This document shows, one piece after another, positions 54,565 to 62,438 of a DNA stretch of 64,000 bases; positions within the stretch are counted from its first letter, which is position 1, and each line of letters opens with the position of its first letter. The translations under genes were made by a program, and so were the position numbers. Origin of the DNA: Acinetobacter shaoyimingii (GTDB taxonomy: Bacteria; Pseudomonadota; Gammaproteobacteria; Pseudomonadales; Moraxellaceae); the NCBI RefSeq assembly GCF_011578045.1, contig NZ_CP049801.1:2728001-2792000 (forward strand). The letters run 5' to 3'. The notes beneath the pieces were generated by a model. That model made no database searches. It was not told the origin of the DNA and worked only from the letters and a program-made list of their open reading frames with translations.

Positions 54565-54783
54565 TTAATCATCATCCTGTGCAGATGAAGTTGAATTTGA
54601 CTTAGATTGGGTAGATTCTTTATGAGGATCTGATTTTGCAAAGACAAATTTATAGGCACTTGCCAAAAATCCCACTGTAATGCCTGCAATGATAATGGGC
54701 GCAAGTAATTTATTTGGTTGTTTTGGCTGCGTCGACTGACTGGCTTTTTTTGTCTCATTGGATTGATTTTGTTCTGTTGTCAT
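54565..54783 (-). CDS. Small single-pass membrane protein, look-alike A
   Basis: 72 residues: a polar Gln/Ser/Lys-rich N-terminus (1-26), one membrane helix (LLAPIIIAGITVGFLASAYKF, about 26-46), and a Ser/Lys-rich tail ending SSAQDDD. GGAAAAGGAA precedes the ATG. Its plan (charged head, one helix, Ser/Asn-rich tail, acidic end) matches that of the 81-residue protein on the other side of the MscS-like gene. The function is unknown; an accessory of the channel is a guess from position. Confidence 0.6.
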   Translation of the reverse strand: MTTEQNQSNETKKASQSTQPKQPNKLLAPIIIAGITVGFLASAYKFVFAKSDPHKESTQSKSNSTSSAQDDD

Positions 54784-54955
54784 TTCCTTTTCCTCTCAAT
54801 AAAAGATCGGTCACATCTGACCGATCTTTATTATGTTGATAAGATCTTTTCGAAGAACGCCATGCTTTAATAAGCAACTTCGCCTCATTTGCTTAGATCT
54901 GGATATTTATAAAATGCATTTCATTTTACAAACATCTCAGTGAAAGTCCTTATCA

Positions 54956-56524
54956 TCAAAGGTCATTGTCATTGGTGTTATTTACTGATGAATTAGACAG
55001 TGAGTTCTCTGGCGTTTGTGGTGCCTTCTGCGCCAAAGGATTTGGTTTATTTGCTTCAGTTTTGGCTTTATTCAATAAATCTGTAAGCAATCGTTCTGCA
55101 GGTTGACGTCCACCCAAACCAAATGCCAAGGCGAAAGCAACTGCAGCCGAACCCAAAGTTAAACCAAATGCCAAATTGACAATCGAGTCAGCGATGCCCA
55201 TGGCACGCAAGCCCATTGCAACGACAAGCCCCATAATAAGCACACGTACCAAATTACCTAACCAACGTGAACTGTTATATTCACCGCGTTGCACAACATT
55301 AGCGACAACATTGGCAAGCCAGAAACCGATCACCAAAATCACAGCACCCAGTAAGATACTTGCACCGAATTGAATGAACATAGAGATCAGACCACTGACT
55401 TGATCAAAACCAAGTCGATTTGCAGCTTCTGAGGTTGCAAATAACATGGTAAAGAAGACAATCAGATAACCCACTACAGTCGATACTTTGGTTGTACCTA
55501 AAAAGCGTTGTACATCCAATTTGGCCGGGATTTCATCGACCCCTGTACCCGAAACAATTTCAACCACAAGATTCGCAACAAAACGTGAAACAACATAAGC
55601 TAGGATTAAAATAATACCTGCTGCAATAATGTTTGGAATCGCATTCATCACCTCATACAACATTGCTGTTGCTGGTTGAGAGATCGCTTCAACACCAAGT
55701 GCTTCAAATGCAATAATCAGTGATGTAATAATCACTACTGCAAACACTAGAGATCCTAAGAGTTTTGGAAGATTTGAGTTTTTAAATACCCCAATTTTCT
55801 CAGCATGTTGTTGGATGTTTAAACTTCCCAACAAGCCTTCAACAATACCGCGTACAATTTTTGCCAGAATATAACCAACAAAAACAATGATTCCAGCCAT
55901 GAAAATATTAGGTAAATAACCAACGGCTTCATTCACCATATTTTGTACAGGTAAAAGCAGACCTGTTAAACCTAAAATTGAAAGAACAATCGGTAAAAAC
56001 AGTAACAAAACAAGCCAATAAACAATATCGCCAATATTTTGTGTCAGGCTACTCACACCAACTTCTTGACTGAGTTTCTCATCCAATTGCGTTCTGTTGA
56101 GTAATTTGGTTATTGCAACTTTAATTAAACTTGCAATGATCCAGCCAATAAATCCAACTGCAACTGCTGCTAGCAATTGAGGGATAAACAACAAGAACTG
56201 TTGAATCATATTACTAAATGGACCACTCACACTGGTCAAGTTGAGTACATTTAATGCGCCAATGACAGCAATAATAATGATGATCCAAAATACAATTCTT
56301 GCGACGATATTTTCTATATTTGCACGATGTCCTGTTGCACTTGAAAGCTTTTGATTGGTATTGAGCTTATTCAGAACTTTCCTGAACCCTGCAGCCACAA
56401 TAAGGGCAATAATCCAGCCTATAATGAGAATGGCAATTGCAGATAAAATTGGATGGAACTGATCCCAATAATACATTGCATCAAAATTACCACCACGTCG
56501 AAAACCGTCAAAATAATCATTCAT
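54956..56524 (-). CDS. MscS-like channel with repeated TM helix pairs
   Basis: 522 residues with about ten membrane helices arranged as repeats of a conserved-TM-helix unit (for example ILIIGWIIALIVAAGFRKVL, VGFIGWIIASLIKVAI, VFVGYILAKIVRGIVEG and ILAYVVSRFVANLVVEI). The late segment LTLGSAAVAFALAFGLGGRQ (about 454-473) is the glycine/alanine pore-like helix of the MscS/YnaI-related CmpX type. No complete cytosolic vestibule domain follows; the tail is short, polar and Asn/Ser-rich. It probably senses membrane tension or modulates envelope physiology. The family is known as mechanosensitive, while gating here is inferred. Confidence 0.82.
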   Translation of the reverse strand: MNDYFDGFRRGGNFDAMYYWDQFHPILSAIAILIIGWIIALIVAAGFRKVLNKLNTNQKLSSATGHRANIENIVARIVFWIIIIIAVIGALNVLNLTSVSGPFSNMIQQFLLFIPQLLAAVAVGFIGWIIASLIKVAITKLLNRTQLDEKLSQEVGVSSLTQNIGDIVYWLVLLLFLPIVLSILGLTGLLLPVQNMVNEAVGYLPNIFMAGIIVFVGYILAKIVRGIVEGLLGSLNIQQHAEKIGVFKNSNLPKLLGSLVFAVVIITSLIIAFEALGVEAISQPATAMLYEVMNAIPNIIAAGIILILAYVVSRFVANLVVEIVSGTGVDEIPAKLDVQRFLGTTKVSTVVGYLIVFFTMLFATSEAANRLGFDQVSGLISMFIQFGASILLGAVILVIGFWLANVVANVVQRGEYNSSRWLGNLVRVLIMGLVVAMGLRAMGIADSIVNLAFGLTLGSAAVAFALAFGLGGRQPAERLLTDLLNKAKTEANKPNPLAQKAPQTPENSLSNSSVNNTNDNDL

Positions 56525-56683
56525 TCTGAAATCCTCTTTGTTGTATAAACATTCTTGTATTCTGCTTATTAAAATTGTTGAAATTACTTTGTATGAGAAA
56601 TACTAAATACACTTTAAGTTTTGTATATTTTTTATTCAATAACAAGTGCATGATTACAACATTTTGTTGCATTTATACGTAAA

Positions 56684-56709
56684 AAAACTCTAGTAATTAC
56701 TAGAGTTTT
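56684..56709 (-). terminator. Terminator after the 81-residue membrane protein
   Basis: A fully palindromic stretch, AAAACTCTAGTAATTACTAGAGTTTT. The A7 run on the left gives a U run in the minus-strand transcript. Confidence 0.85.
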
Positions 56710-56732
56710 CACATTATTTTGCGATTCAAACT

Positions 56733-56978
56733 TTAATCATCTGAAGCAGAAGACTTATTAGCATTTGAATTGTTTGAAGAATTGGGATCTTGTACAGCAG
56801 GTACATTTTCATTGGCGGGAACTGATTTTCCTTTAGGATTTTTATCAGACACGATATAAAAGATGAACGAGGCTAAGAAAATTCCAACTAAAATCAGAAT
56901 AAACACTGGAATGCGTTTTTTCTGTTTCACTTCCTCTTGCGTCGTCACATGGGGTGGCTTGTTGAAATCATGGGTCAT
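56733..56978 (-). CDS. Small single-pass membrane protein, look-alike B
   Basis: 81 residues: a charged head (1-24, VKQKKR), one membrane helix (PVFILILVGIFLASFIFYIV, about 24-43), and a Lys/Pro then Asn/Ser-rich tail ending SSASDD. It resembles the 72-residue protein at 54565 in plan but not closely in sequence. It stands just upstream of the MscS-like gene on the same strand but has its own terminator, so it is a separate transcript. The function is unknown. Confidence 0.6.
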   Translation of the reverse strand: MTHDFNKPPHVTTQEEVKQKKRIPVFILILVGIFLASFIFYIVSDKNPKGKSVPANENVPAVQDPNSSNNSNANKSSASDD

Positions 56979-57158
56979 ATGCTTTCTCCCCTCACTATAA
57001 TTATGATGAATGAGTAAATTTTATATTAACAATACGCTTGACCTTTCTGTGTTGTTTTCTGTGAAGAAGTATTGTTTCTTAGTGGCTGCTGGATTTTTGT
57101 CAAGTCGGCTCATAAATAAGCTATAATAAGCTCCCCCTTTTTCTATCAAACTTAGTGT

Positions 57159-57581
57159 ATGGCTTATCTACGACAAAGTGTCTCTTTAGATCTAGACACA
57201 GATGTCACTCATCAATGTCATCTACATAAAACACGTGATGGGCATTCGATTGGTATTATTGAATTTTCAAAACCAAGTTATATTTTAAAATGGGGTGATC
57301 TAGAGTATTTCCGTCGACGTACAGAAGAATTTTCTGTCATGCCTCTTCCTGAATGTATTAATGCAATGATTATCGATATCCGTAATATTGTTGCTTTTTT
57401 AGATAATGAAGTTCCGATTATTCCATGGCGCTTACTTGAGGAAGAATGCCCAATTCGTTTGGTCGTTCCCCAAGATCGTCTTGAATATTATGCTGGGCTT
57501 TTTGAACCGACTTGGCTCACCAGCGATGTCGAAACAGCCATTCAAGAAATTCGTCAATTTATGGATATGTTTGTACACTAA
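57159..57581 (+). CDS. Conserved hypothetical cytoplasmic protein
   Basis: A 140-residue soluble alpha/beta protein with no signal peptide. Notable segments are GHSIGIIEFSKPSYILKWGD (about 28-47), NAMIIDIRNIVAFLDNEVP (about 68-86) and the final IRLVVPQDRLEYY...SDVETAIQEIRQFMD. A strand of the form I-D-I-R-N and a closing helix recall STAS-like anti-anti-sigma folds, though no Ser phospho-site is obvious, so this is only a fold hint. TATAAT at 57122-57127 is a possible -10 box. It has its own terminator. Confidence 0.6.
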   Translation: MAYLRQSVSLDLDTDVTHQCHLHKTRDGHSIGIIEFSKPSYILKWGDLEYFRRRTEEFSVMPLPECINAMIIDIRNIVAFLDNEVPIIPWRLLEEECPIRLVVPQDRLEYYAGLFEPTWLTSDVETAIQEIRQFMDMFVH

Positions 57582-57610
57582 CTAAAATTTGTACACTTAC
57601 GATAACTTCA

Positions 57611-57638
57611 AAAAAACCTCCAAATATGGAGGTTTTTT
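57611..57638. terminator. Bidirectional terminator between the 140-residue gene and fpr
   Basis: AAAAAACCTCCA (57611-57622) pairs with TGGAGGTTTTTT (57627-57638). A and T runs on both sides let it serve both convergent genes. Confidence 0.92.
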
Positions 57639-57675
57639 ATCTTGAATCATTCACATCATAAAATAATCAGCATGA

Positions 57676-58437
57676 TTACCAATAATTTTCGACTGCGATA
57701 TTCCCTTCACCACGACGGTTCATTTTTAAACCTCGTGCTTTTAATGCCTCTTTGGTATCTTCCACCATTTCGGGATTACCACAAAGCATAATGTGCGAAG
57801 TATCGGCATTAAAATCTAATTCTGCCACTTTTTCTAACTCACCATTGGCGATTAAAACAGGCAGTCGTTCATGCAATTGTGCACTTGGGTCACGGGTAAT
57901 AATGGGGATAAATTTAAAACCTGTATGACCTTCCCCAAATGTTTCAGCAATCTCTTGAATGCGCTCAACATATGCCAGCTCAGACTGCGTTCGAACACTA
58001 TATACCAAGTGAATTTTGCTATATTTCTGCCAGGTTTCAAAATCTTGTAGCATCGATAAAAATGGTGCTAGCCCCGTTCCTGTTCCCAATAGCCATAAGT
58101 CTTGAGGTAAAGGCAATTGGTAACGAGCCAAAGTCAAATAACCGTATGGAATTTTTTCTAAGTAGAGCTCATCACCTACTTTTAAGTGCTGTAAATTTGA
58201 TGTAAATGCACCATCTGGCACAACAATTGAGAAAAATTCTAAAGTTTCATCAAAAGGAGATGACACGACTGAATAGGCTCTGACCACTAGATCATCGCCA
58301 ACCTTTAAACCAATTCGGGCAAATTGTCCTGCAGTAAACTTAAAGTGTGCAGGACGGGTCATGGTAAAACTGAATAAGGTATTGGTCCAGCGATGAACAG
58401 ACAAAACTTTTTCTAGAGTAAATTTCTCAATTGACAT
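57676..58437 (-). CDS. fpr: Ferredoxin--NADP reductase
   Basis: 253 residues from ATG 58437 (MSIEKFTLEKVLSVHRW), the usual FprA start; a longer frame adds 16 residues with no family match. FAD binding is VVRAYSVVSS (the RxYS word, about 50-59), and NADP binding is GTGTGLAPFLSML (about 111-123) and MLCGNPEMV (about 219-227). It ends with the aromatic-proximal GEGNIAVENYW. It exchanges electrons between NADPH and ferredoxin or flavodoxin, and in Pseudomonas it is induced under oxidative stress by the LysR regulator FinR encoded next to it. The same divergent order is seen here. Confidence 0.92.
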   Translation of the reverse strand: MSIEKFTLEKVLSVHRWTNTLFSFTMTRPAHFKFTAGQFARIGLKVGDDLVVRAYSVVSSPFDETLEFFSIVVPDGAFTSNLQHLKVGDELYLEKIPYGYLTLARYQLPLPQDLWLLGTGTGLAPFLSMLQDFETWQKYSKIHLVYSVRTQSELAYVERIQEIAETFGEGHTGFKFIPIITRDPSAQLHERLPVLIANGELEKVAELDFNADTSHIMLCGNPEMVEDTKEALKARGLKMNRRGEGNIAVENYW

Positions 58438-58521
58438 AATTTCTACGTGGCATGACAGACTGTGCTCATGGTAGCATGTTGACATAATTTATTAATATTT
58501 TTTCATATTAAGGCTTCATCC

Positions 58522-59403
58522 ATGCGCATGACATTACGCCAGTTGGCAGTTTTTGTAGCAGTTGCTCAAGAAGGTACTGTAACTAAAGCGAGCGATGCAG
58601 TTAGACTTACTCAAAGTGCTGCGAGTATGGCTTTAGCAGATCTTGAAGATGGCTTAGGTGCTCCTTTATTTGATCGTTTGGGTAAACGTTTGCAATTAAA
58701 CGATTTGGGTCGTTTTTTACTGCCTCAGGCACTTGAAATTTTAGGTCGTTGCGATTCTTTTGAACAAGCGGCTAAAGGTGAACTACAAAGTATAGATTTA
58801 CGTATTGGGGCAACACTCACCATTAGTGATTATTTAATGCCAGATCTCATGGCAGATTTTTTACAACTTCAGCCTCAAGCGCATTTACAGCTACAAGTGG
58901 GTAATACCCGTCAAATGATTGAAGCAGTCAATCAATTTCAGCTTGATTTGGCTTTAATTGAAGGCTCATGTCATTTACCACAATTACAATCGATTCATTG
59001 GCGTGATGATGAGCTCGCGGTGTGCTGTTCACCCAACCATCCATTAGCAAAACTCAGTCGTGAATTAAAACCGCAAGATTTTTTGAGCGCTGAATGGGTT
59101 TTACGTGAAGAAGGTTCAGGAACTCGTGAAGTCTTTGATAACGCAATTTTGCATGATCTTCCAAATGCAAATATACGTTTAACACTTGGGCACAATGAAG
59201 CTATTTTGAAAATTGTGGCTGGTGGTTTAGGTGTTTCATGTATTTCAAAACTTGCGATTCAACCTTTACTTGATAAAGGGGAACTGGTGATTTTAAATAC
59301 CCCTTTCTGGCAACTTACTCGTCCACTATTTATGCTCGTGCATCGTCAAAAATATCAAGGTCCTGGCTTAAAGGCCTTTATGAAGTTTTGCGATAAAGAA
59401 TAA
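58522..59403 (+). CDS. LysR-type regulator divergent to fpr (FinR-like)
   Basis: A 293-residue regulator. The N-terminal winged helix is TLRQLAVFVAVAQEGTVTKASDAVRLTQSAAS with the typical LysR recognition helix (about 20-38). An effector-binding domain (about 90-293) follows, with RIGATLTISDYLMPDLMADF and a closing GGLGVSCISKLAI. The 84-base gap to fpr on the other strand should hold their shared promoters and its binding site; I could not pick out a clear T-N11-A repeat with confidence. The FinR label rests on the divergent fpr neighbour. Confidence 0.85.
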   Translation: MRMTLRQLAVFVAVAQEGTVTKASDAVRLTQSAASMALADLEDGLGAPLFDRLGKRLQLNDLGRFLLPQALEILGRCDSFEQAAKGELQSIDLRIGATLTISDYLMPDLMADFLQLQPQAHLQLQVGNTRQMIEAVNQFQLDLALIEGSCHLPQLQSIHWRDDELAVCCSPNHPLAKLSRELKPQDFLSAEWVLREEGSGTREVFDNAILHDLPNANIRLTLGHNEAILKIVAGGLGVSCISKLAIQPLLDKGELVILNTPFWQLTRPLFMLVHRQKYQGPGLKAFMKFCDKE

Positions 59404-59407
59404 GATT

Positions 59408-59437
59408 TAAAAAAAGCTCCATATGGGGCTTTTTTTA
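59408..59437 (+). terminator. Terminator after the LysR gene
   Basis: AAAAAGCTCC pairs with GGGGCTTTTT (one G-T pair) around ATAT, followed by T. The left A run may also serve the convergent gene. Confidence 0.85.
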
Positions 59438-59445
59438 ATATTGAA

Positions 59446-60300
59446 TTATTTTTTTCCCTCTACAATCCGCTTTTGTTCTTCAATAATCAATTTTTGCTCT
59501 TTTAAATATTCTTGAACTTTTAATTCTTGATTCAAATTATGCATTTGGTACTGCGTATAAGCGATACTGCCAAAATGAACCATAAGCCCCGTCATAATAA
59601 CTGTAATAAGCGATAATGGAACGATATAACTAATTTGATTTGGTCTTTTTACTTTCTTAGCTTGAATGACGTTTTCGGATTCAAGCTTTGTATTAAACTG
59701 TTTAGATGGCTTATAGATTTTATAATTTAATAAAACCTTTATTTTTTTAAACCAGCTCTCGGCAGGATCATTGAAGTGAAGATGATTTACTTGAGGTTGA
59801 ACGAAATCATATCCAAGATCAATGAAGTCCGTGGTGATCCTATTAGGTTGAATTGGAGCTTTCAGTACAGTCTCAAAATAATCAACTGTTTGATGATTAA
59901 AACGATGCTCTGCCAGTTGGTTTTGAAGTTCTCGTATCTGTTTTTCTAAGCTTTCTACATATTCTGGTAATACTACAGCAACATCATTATTTATTTGTTT
60001 TTGATACTGAATATCCTTTTGCTTTTGAAGCATTTCCTCTTGATCGTTATGACTTTTTTCTGGCGTAGGATGAATGTCTTGTTGTGCATTTTTTTTATCT
60101 AGACGAACAATTAATTTAGCACATGCAAAGTCCTTGCTTTTATCTACAACGCACTTTATGCGCTCTCCAATACGCGGCTCAAGCGCTGAATTTGGAAGAT
60201 CATGAAGTGAAAAGTCTATCACTTCATTGGAATCCGTTAATAAAATCTTTCCAGCTTCAAAAGCTTGATCATATGACTGTAATACACCCTTATAAAACAT
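59446..60300 (-). CDS. Cold-shock-like domain fused to coiled coil and membrane helix
   Basis: 284 residues. The first 70 follow the cold-shock barrel plan (YKGVLQSYDQAFEAGKILL, then EVIDFSLHDLP and a closing AKLIVRLDKK), but the RNP1 aromatic residues (GFGF) and the RNP2 VFFH word are lost. Next come a coiled coil (about 85-135), a middle region and one membrane helix (about 218-240, YIVPLSLITVIMTGLMVHFG). A basic C-terminal helical tail (LKVQEYLKEQKLIIEEQKRIVEGKK) closes the chain. It is probably a membrane-tethered relative of the two genes upstream, with RNA binding doubtful. Confidence 0.65.
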   Translation of the reverse strand: MFYKGVLQSYDQAFEAGKILLTDSNEVIDFSLHDLPNSALEPRIGERIKCVVDKSKDFACAKLIVRLDKKNAQQDIHPTPEKSHNDQEEMLQKQKDIQYQKQINNDVAVVLPEYVESLEKQIRELQNQLAEHRFNHQTVDYFETVLKAPIQPNRITTDFIDLGYDFVQPQVNHLHFNDPAESWFKKIKVLLNYKIYKPSKQFNTKLESENVIQAKKVKRPNQISYIVPLSLITVIMTGLMVHFGSIAYTQYQMHNLNQELKVQEYLKEQKLIIEEQKRIVEGKK

Positions 60301-60720
60301 GCCAATACCTAATTCTGGTTTTACTTATCTTTTTAAATGAATAAATGTGTTTATCAATATTATGTCTATTTTATTTTAAAGCATCTCATTAAGTGCCAAT
60401 AAAGTTATATCATTTAAGTTTTATGATAAACAAATCACACTTTTAAATATAATACTCAATTTTCTATAGCTTTGTATAGATCTTGAAATAAATATTTAAC
60501 AAATGAGCGAATAATTGAAGAGGGTATCCATAGATTATGAATACCCTCTTATTTTAAATAGACAAACATATGAATTAAATATACTAAGTCGTAGGGTTTT
60601 AGGGGTTAAACATCTTATTTACTGTGCAACATATATCAATACTTGCTTTAATTTTCTCAATGTGTTTATTCAGTGCATCGTGAATCATAAAGTTCATAGT
60701 GAATGATAAATAAGACATCA
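60301..60720. other. Gene-free stretch between cold-shock genes with one strong hairpin
   Basis: 420 bases, very AT-rich. It contains only the hairpin at 60518-60550 and no plausible gene. It may hold a promoter for the 284-residue gene. Confidence 0.6.
60518..60550. repeat. 33-base hairpin between the cold-shock genes
   Basis: AAGAGGGTAT (60518-60527) pairs perfectly with ATACCCTCTT (60541-60550), and CAT/ATG can extend the stem inward. There is no U run on either side, so it is not a plain terminator. It could be a 5' leader structure of the downstream minus-strand gene or a stability hairpin of the upstream one. Confidence 0.6.
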
Positions 60721-61179
60721 TTAATTGATACGATGATGGGTCGCAACGGACTCCGCTGCTCCAGAAACATTCGAATCTAGATGTAAGATTTCTCGATTAC
60801 TTGATCCGCCCAGTATAGGACTTAAAATCTTAACCACAATCACGAGCACAATGAGTCCAATTAAAAGATTAAAGAGATTCATTTGATTGGCACGATTTTG
60901 TTGTGGACTGATTTTTTGGCTACGCAAATACGCACGACTTTGTGGTGTATGACGATCAATCTCTTTCGATTTCAGATCTAATCGCACAATATTGACCGCT
61001 GTACTTTTTCCTGATTGTTCAATATGTCTAAATTTTAATCTTTCACCTATTTGCGGTGTAATTCCTTTATTTGGAAATTCGGAAAAATCAAAGAAAACAT
61101 CCTGATTGTTCTCATTAATTTCAATAAACCCGAACCCGCTCTCAATATTATATGTTTTTATCTTCCCTTCTATAAACAT
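60721..61179 (-). CDS. Cold-shock domain protein with C-terminal membrane anchor
   Basis: 152 residues. The N-terminal cold-shock barrel (1-68) has GKIKTYNIESGFGFIEI with RNP1-like GFGFI, and DVFFDFSEFP in the RNP2 place. A linker follows, then one membrane helix (about 101-120, LFNLLIGLIVLVIVVKIL), and a short periplasmic or cytosolic tail of about 30 residues. Free cold-shock proteins bind single-stranded RNA; here the domain is tethered to the inner membrane. It lies between two relatives. No DUF1294 domain, the usual membrane partner of such fusions, is seen. Confidence 0.8.
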   Translation of the reverse strand: MFIEGKIKTYNIESGFGFIEINENNQDVFFDFSEFPNKGITPQIGERLKFRHIEQSGKSTAVNIVRLDLKSKEIDRHTPQSRAYLRSQKISPQQNRANQMNLFNLLIGLIVLVIVVKILSPILGGSSNREILHLDSNVSGAAESVATHHRIN

Positions 61180-61216
61180 ATACTTACCCCATTTTTAAAT
61201 AAAAATATAAAAAATA

Positions 61217-61242
61217 TAAAAAAAGAGACTTTAGCCTCTTCT
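61217..61242 (-). terminator. Possible terminator after the 97-residue cold-shock gene
   Basis: AAGAGACTTTAGCCTCTT forms a short stem, and A-rich sequence on the left becomes a U-rich trailer on the minus strand. Confidence 0.55.
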
Positions 61243-61288
61243 TTTGATCAAAAATTGTCTAATTTTATATCAACTAATTGATTAAAAA

Positions 61289-61582
61289 TCAACCTCGAAA
61301 GTTAGATAATAAAGCTGAGGTTATAGATTTATTGTTTTCAATAATTTTTGTCTTTTTGGTTTTTGCCGGATTTGGATCTAAACGTTCGATTTTAACCGCC
61401 TTCAATTTTTCACCATTTTCAACGACAACAAATTTCACTTTTTCATTTTTCTTCGGTTCACCCACGTCTGCTGGATAATCTGAAATATGAAAAAATACAT
61501 CACCATATGTACATGAGATAAATCCAAAACCTTTATCATCATGGTATTGTTTAATTTTTCCTTGTACGAACTCTTGTTTCAT
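61289..61582 (-). CDS. Cold-shock domain protein with basic C-terminal tail
   Basis: 97 residues. The barrel (1-68) keeps KGFGFIS (RNP1) and DVFFHISDYP (RNP2), so RNA binding is likely. The tail (about 69-97, TKKTKIIENNKSITSALLSNFRG) is short and basic, with no membrane helix. GAACTCT precedes the strand start, and AGGGGA lies upstream of the ATG. It is the most canonical of the three adjacent relatives and the likely source of the other two. Confidence 0.82.
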   Translation of the reverse strand: MKQEFVQGKIKQYHDDKGFGFISCTYGDVFFHISDYPADVGEPKKNEKVKFVVVENGEKLKAVKIERLDPNPAKTKKTKIIENNKSITSALLSNFRG

Positions 61583-61625
61583 GAGGAATCCCCTTTCTTG
61601 GTTAACCGCTTATAGACAAAGTATA

Positions 61626-61656
61626 TAAAAAAGAGGCTGATTTAGCCCCTTTTTTA
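61626..61656 (-). terminator. Terminator after upp
   Basis: AAAAAGAGGCT pairs with AGCCCCTTTTTT (one mismatch) around GATTT. The A run on the left is the U run of the transcript. Confidence 0.8.
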
Positions 61657-61669
61657 ATCAAATTCAAAA

Positions 61670-62305
61670 TTAATCTTTCTGAACTGATCCAAAGATCTTA
61701 TCACCAGCATCACCAAGACCAGGCACAATATAACCACTTTCATTTAAGCCTTTGTCTACAGACGCTGTGAAAATAGTCACATCTGGGTGAGCATCTTCTA
61801 CACGTTTAATACCTTCTGGCGCAGCAACCAAAACCATCACACGAATGTCTTTACAACCGCTTGCTTTTAAAACATCAATCGCAGCAACTAAAGATGAACC
61901 TGTCGCTAACATTGGATCAATAATCATCGCAATACGATTTTGTACGTCTGGCACTAATTTTTTGTAGTACGTACGCGCTTCCAAAGTTTCTTCATCACGC
62001 TCTAAGCCAAGAACGGACACTTTTGCACTTGGAATAAGGTTAAGGAAACCATCCAACATACCAATACCGGCACGCAAAATAGGCACCACAGTAATTTTCT
62101 TACCTGCAATACGTTTTGTGGTCACTTTACCTGCCCAACCATCAATTTCATGATCAACAACAGGTAAGTCTTTGGTTGCCTCATAGGTTAAAAGCATCGT
62201 TACTTCTTGCGCAAGTTCACGGAAGTTCTTAGTGCTGATATCTGCACGGCGCAATAAACCTAATTTATGACGAATGAGCGGATGACGGATTTCTTGAATT
62301 GGCAC
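61670..62305 (-). CDS. upp: Uracil phosphoribosyltransferase
   Basis: 211 residues, full length. It makes UMP from uracil and PRPP in pyrimidine salvage. Seen: the N-terminal [19 protein letters not shown] (about 8-26), the PRPP loop [17 protein letters not shown] (about 127-143) and the uracil-binding end [17 protein letters not shown] (about 190-206). It stands alone between two terminators. No transporter (uraA) follows in this window. Confidence 0.97.
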   Translation of the reverse strand: MPIQEIRHPLIRHKLGLLRRADISTKNFRELAQEVTMLLTYEATKDLPVVDHEIDGWAGKVTTKRIAGKKITVVPILRAGIGMLDGFLNLIPSAKVSVLGLERDEETLEARTYYKKLVPDVQNRIAMIIDPMLATGSSLVAAIDVLKASGCKDIRVMVLVAAPEGIKRVEDAHPDVTIFTASVDKGLNESGYIVPGLGDAGDKIFGSVQKD

Positions 62306-62371
62306 GGGAGAACACCTAGAACATAAAAGTAAATATCAACTATTATAAATGTTTTTTATATAAGAAATAAG

Positions 62372-62401
62372 AAAAGCCCTCAATCAATGAGGGCTTTTTT
62401 T
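62372..62401. terminator. Terminator between nuoN and upp
   Basis: AAAAGCCCTCA pairs with TGAGGGCTTTT around ATCAA, followed by more T. It ends the nuo operon on the minus strand, where the left A run gives the U tract. Confidence 0.88.
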
Positions 62402-62438
62402 GTTAAACACTATAGTTTTTTTTGATTATTACACAATT

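Noticed and set aside
60515-60706. 63-residue plus-strand frame between cold-shock genes
   Set aside because: It starts at a TTG inside the hairpin at 60518-60550, has no Shine-Dalgarno and no family likeness.
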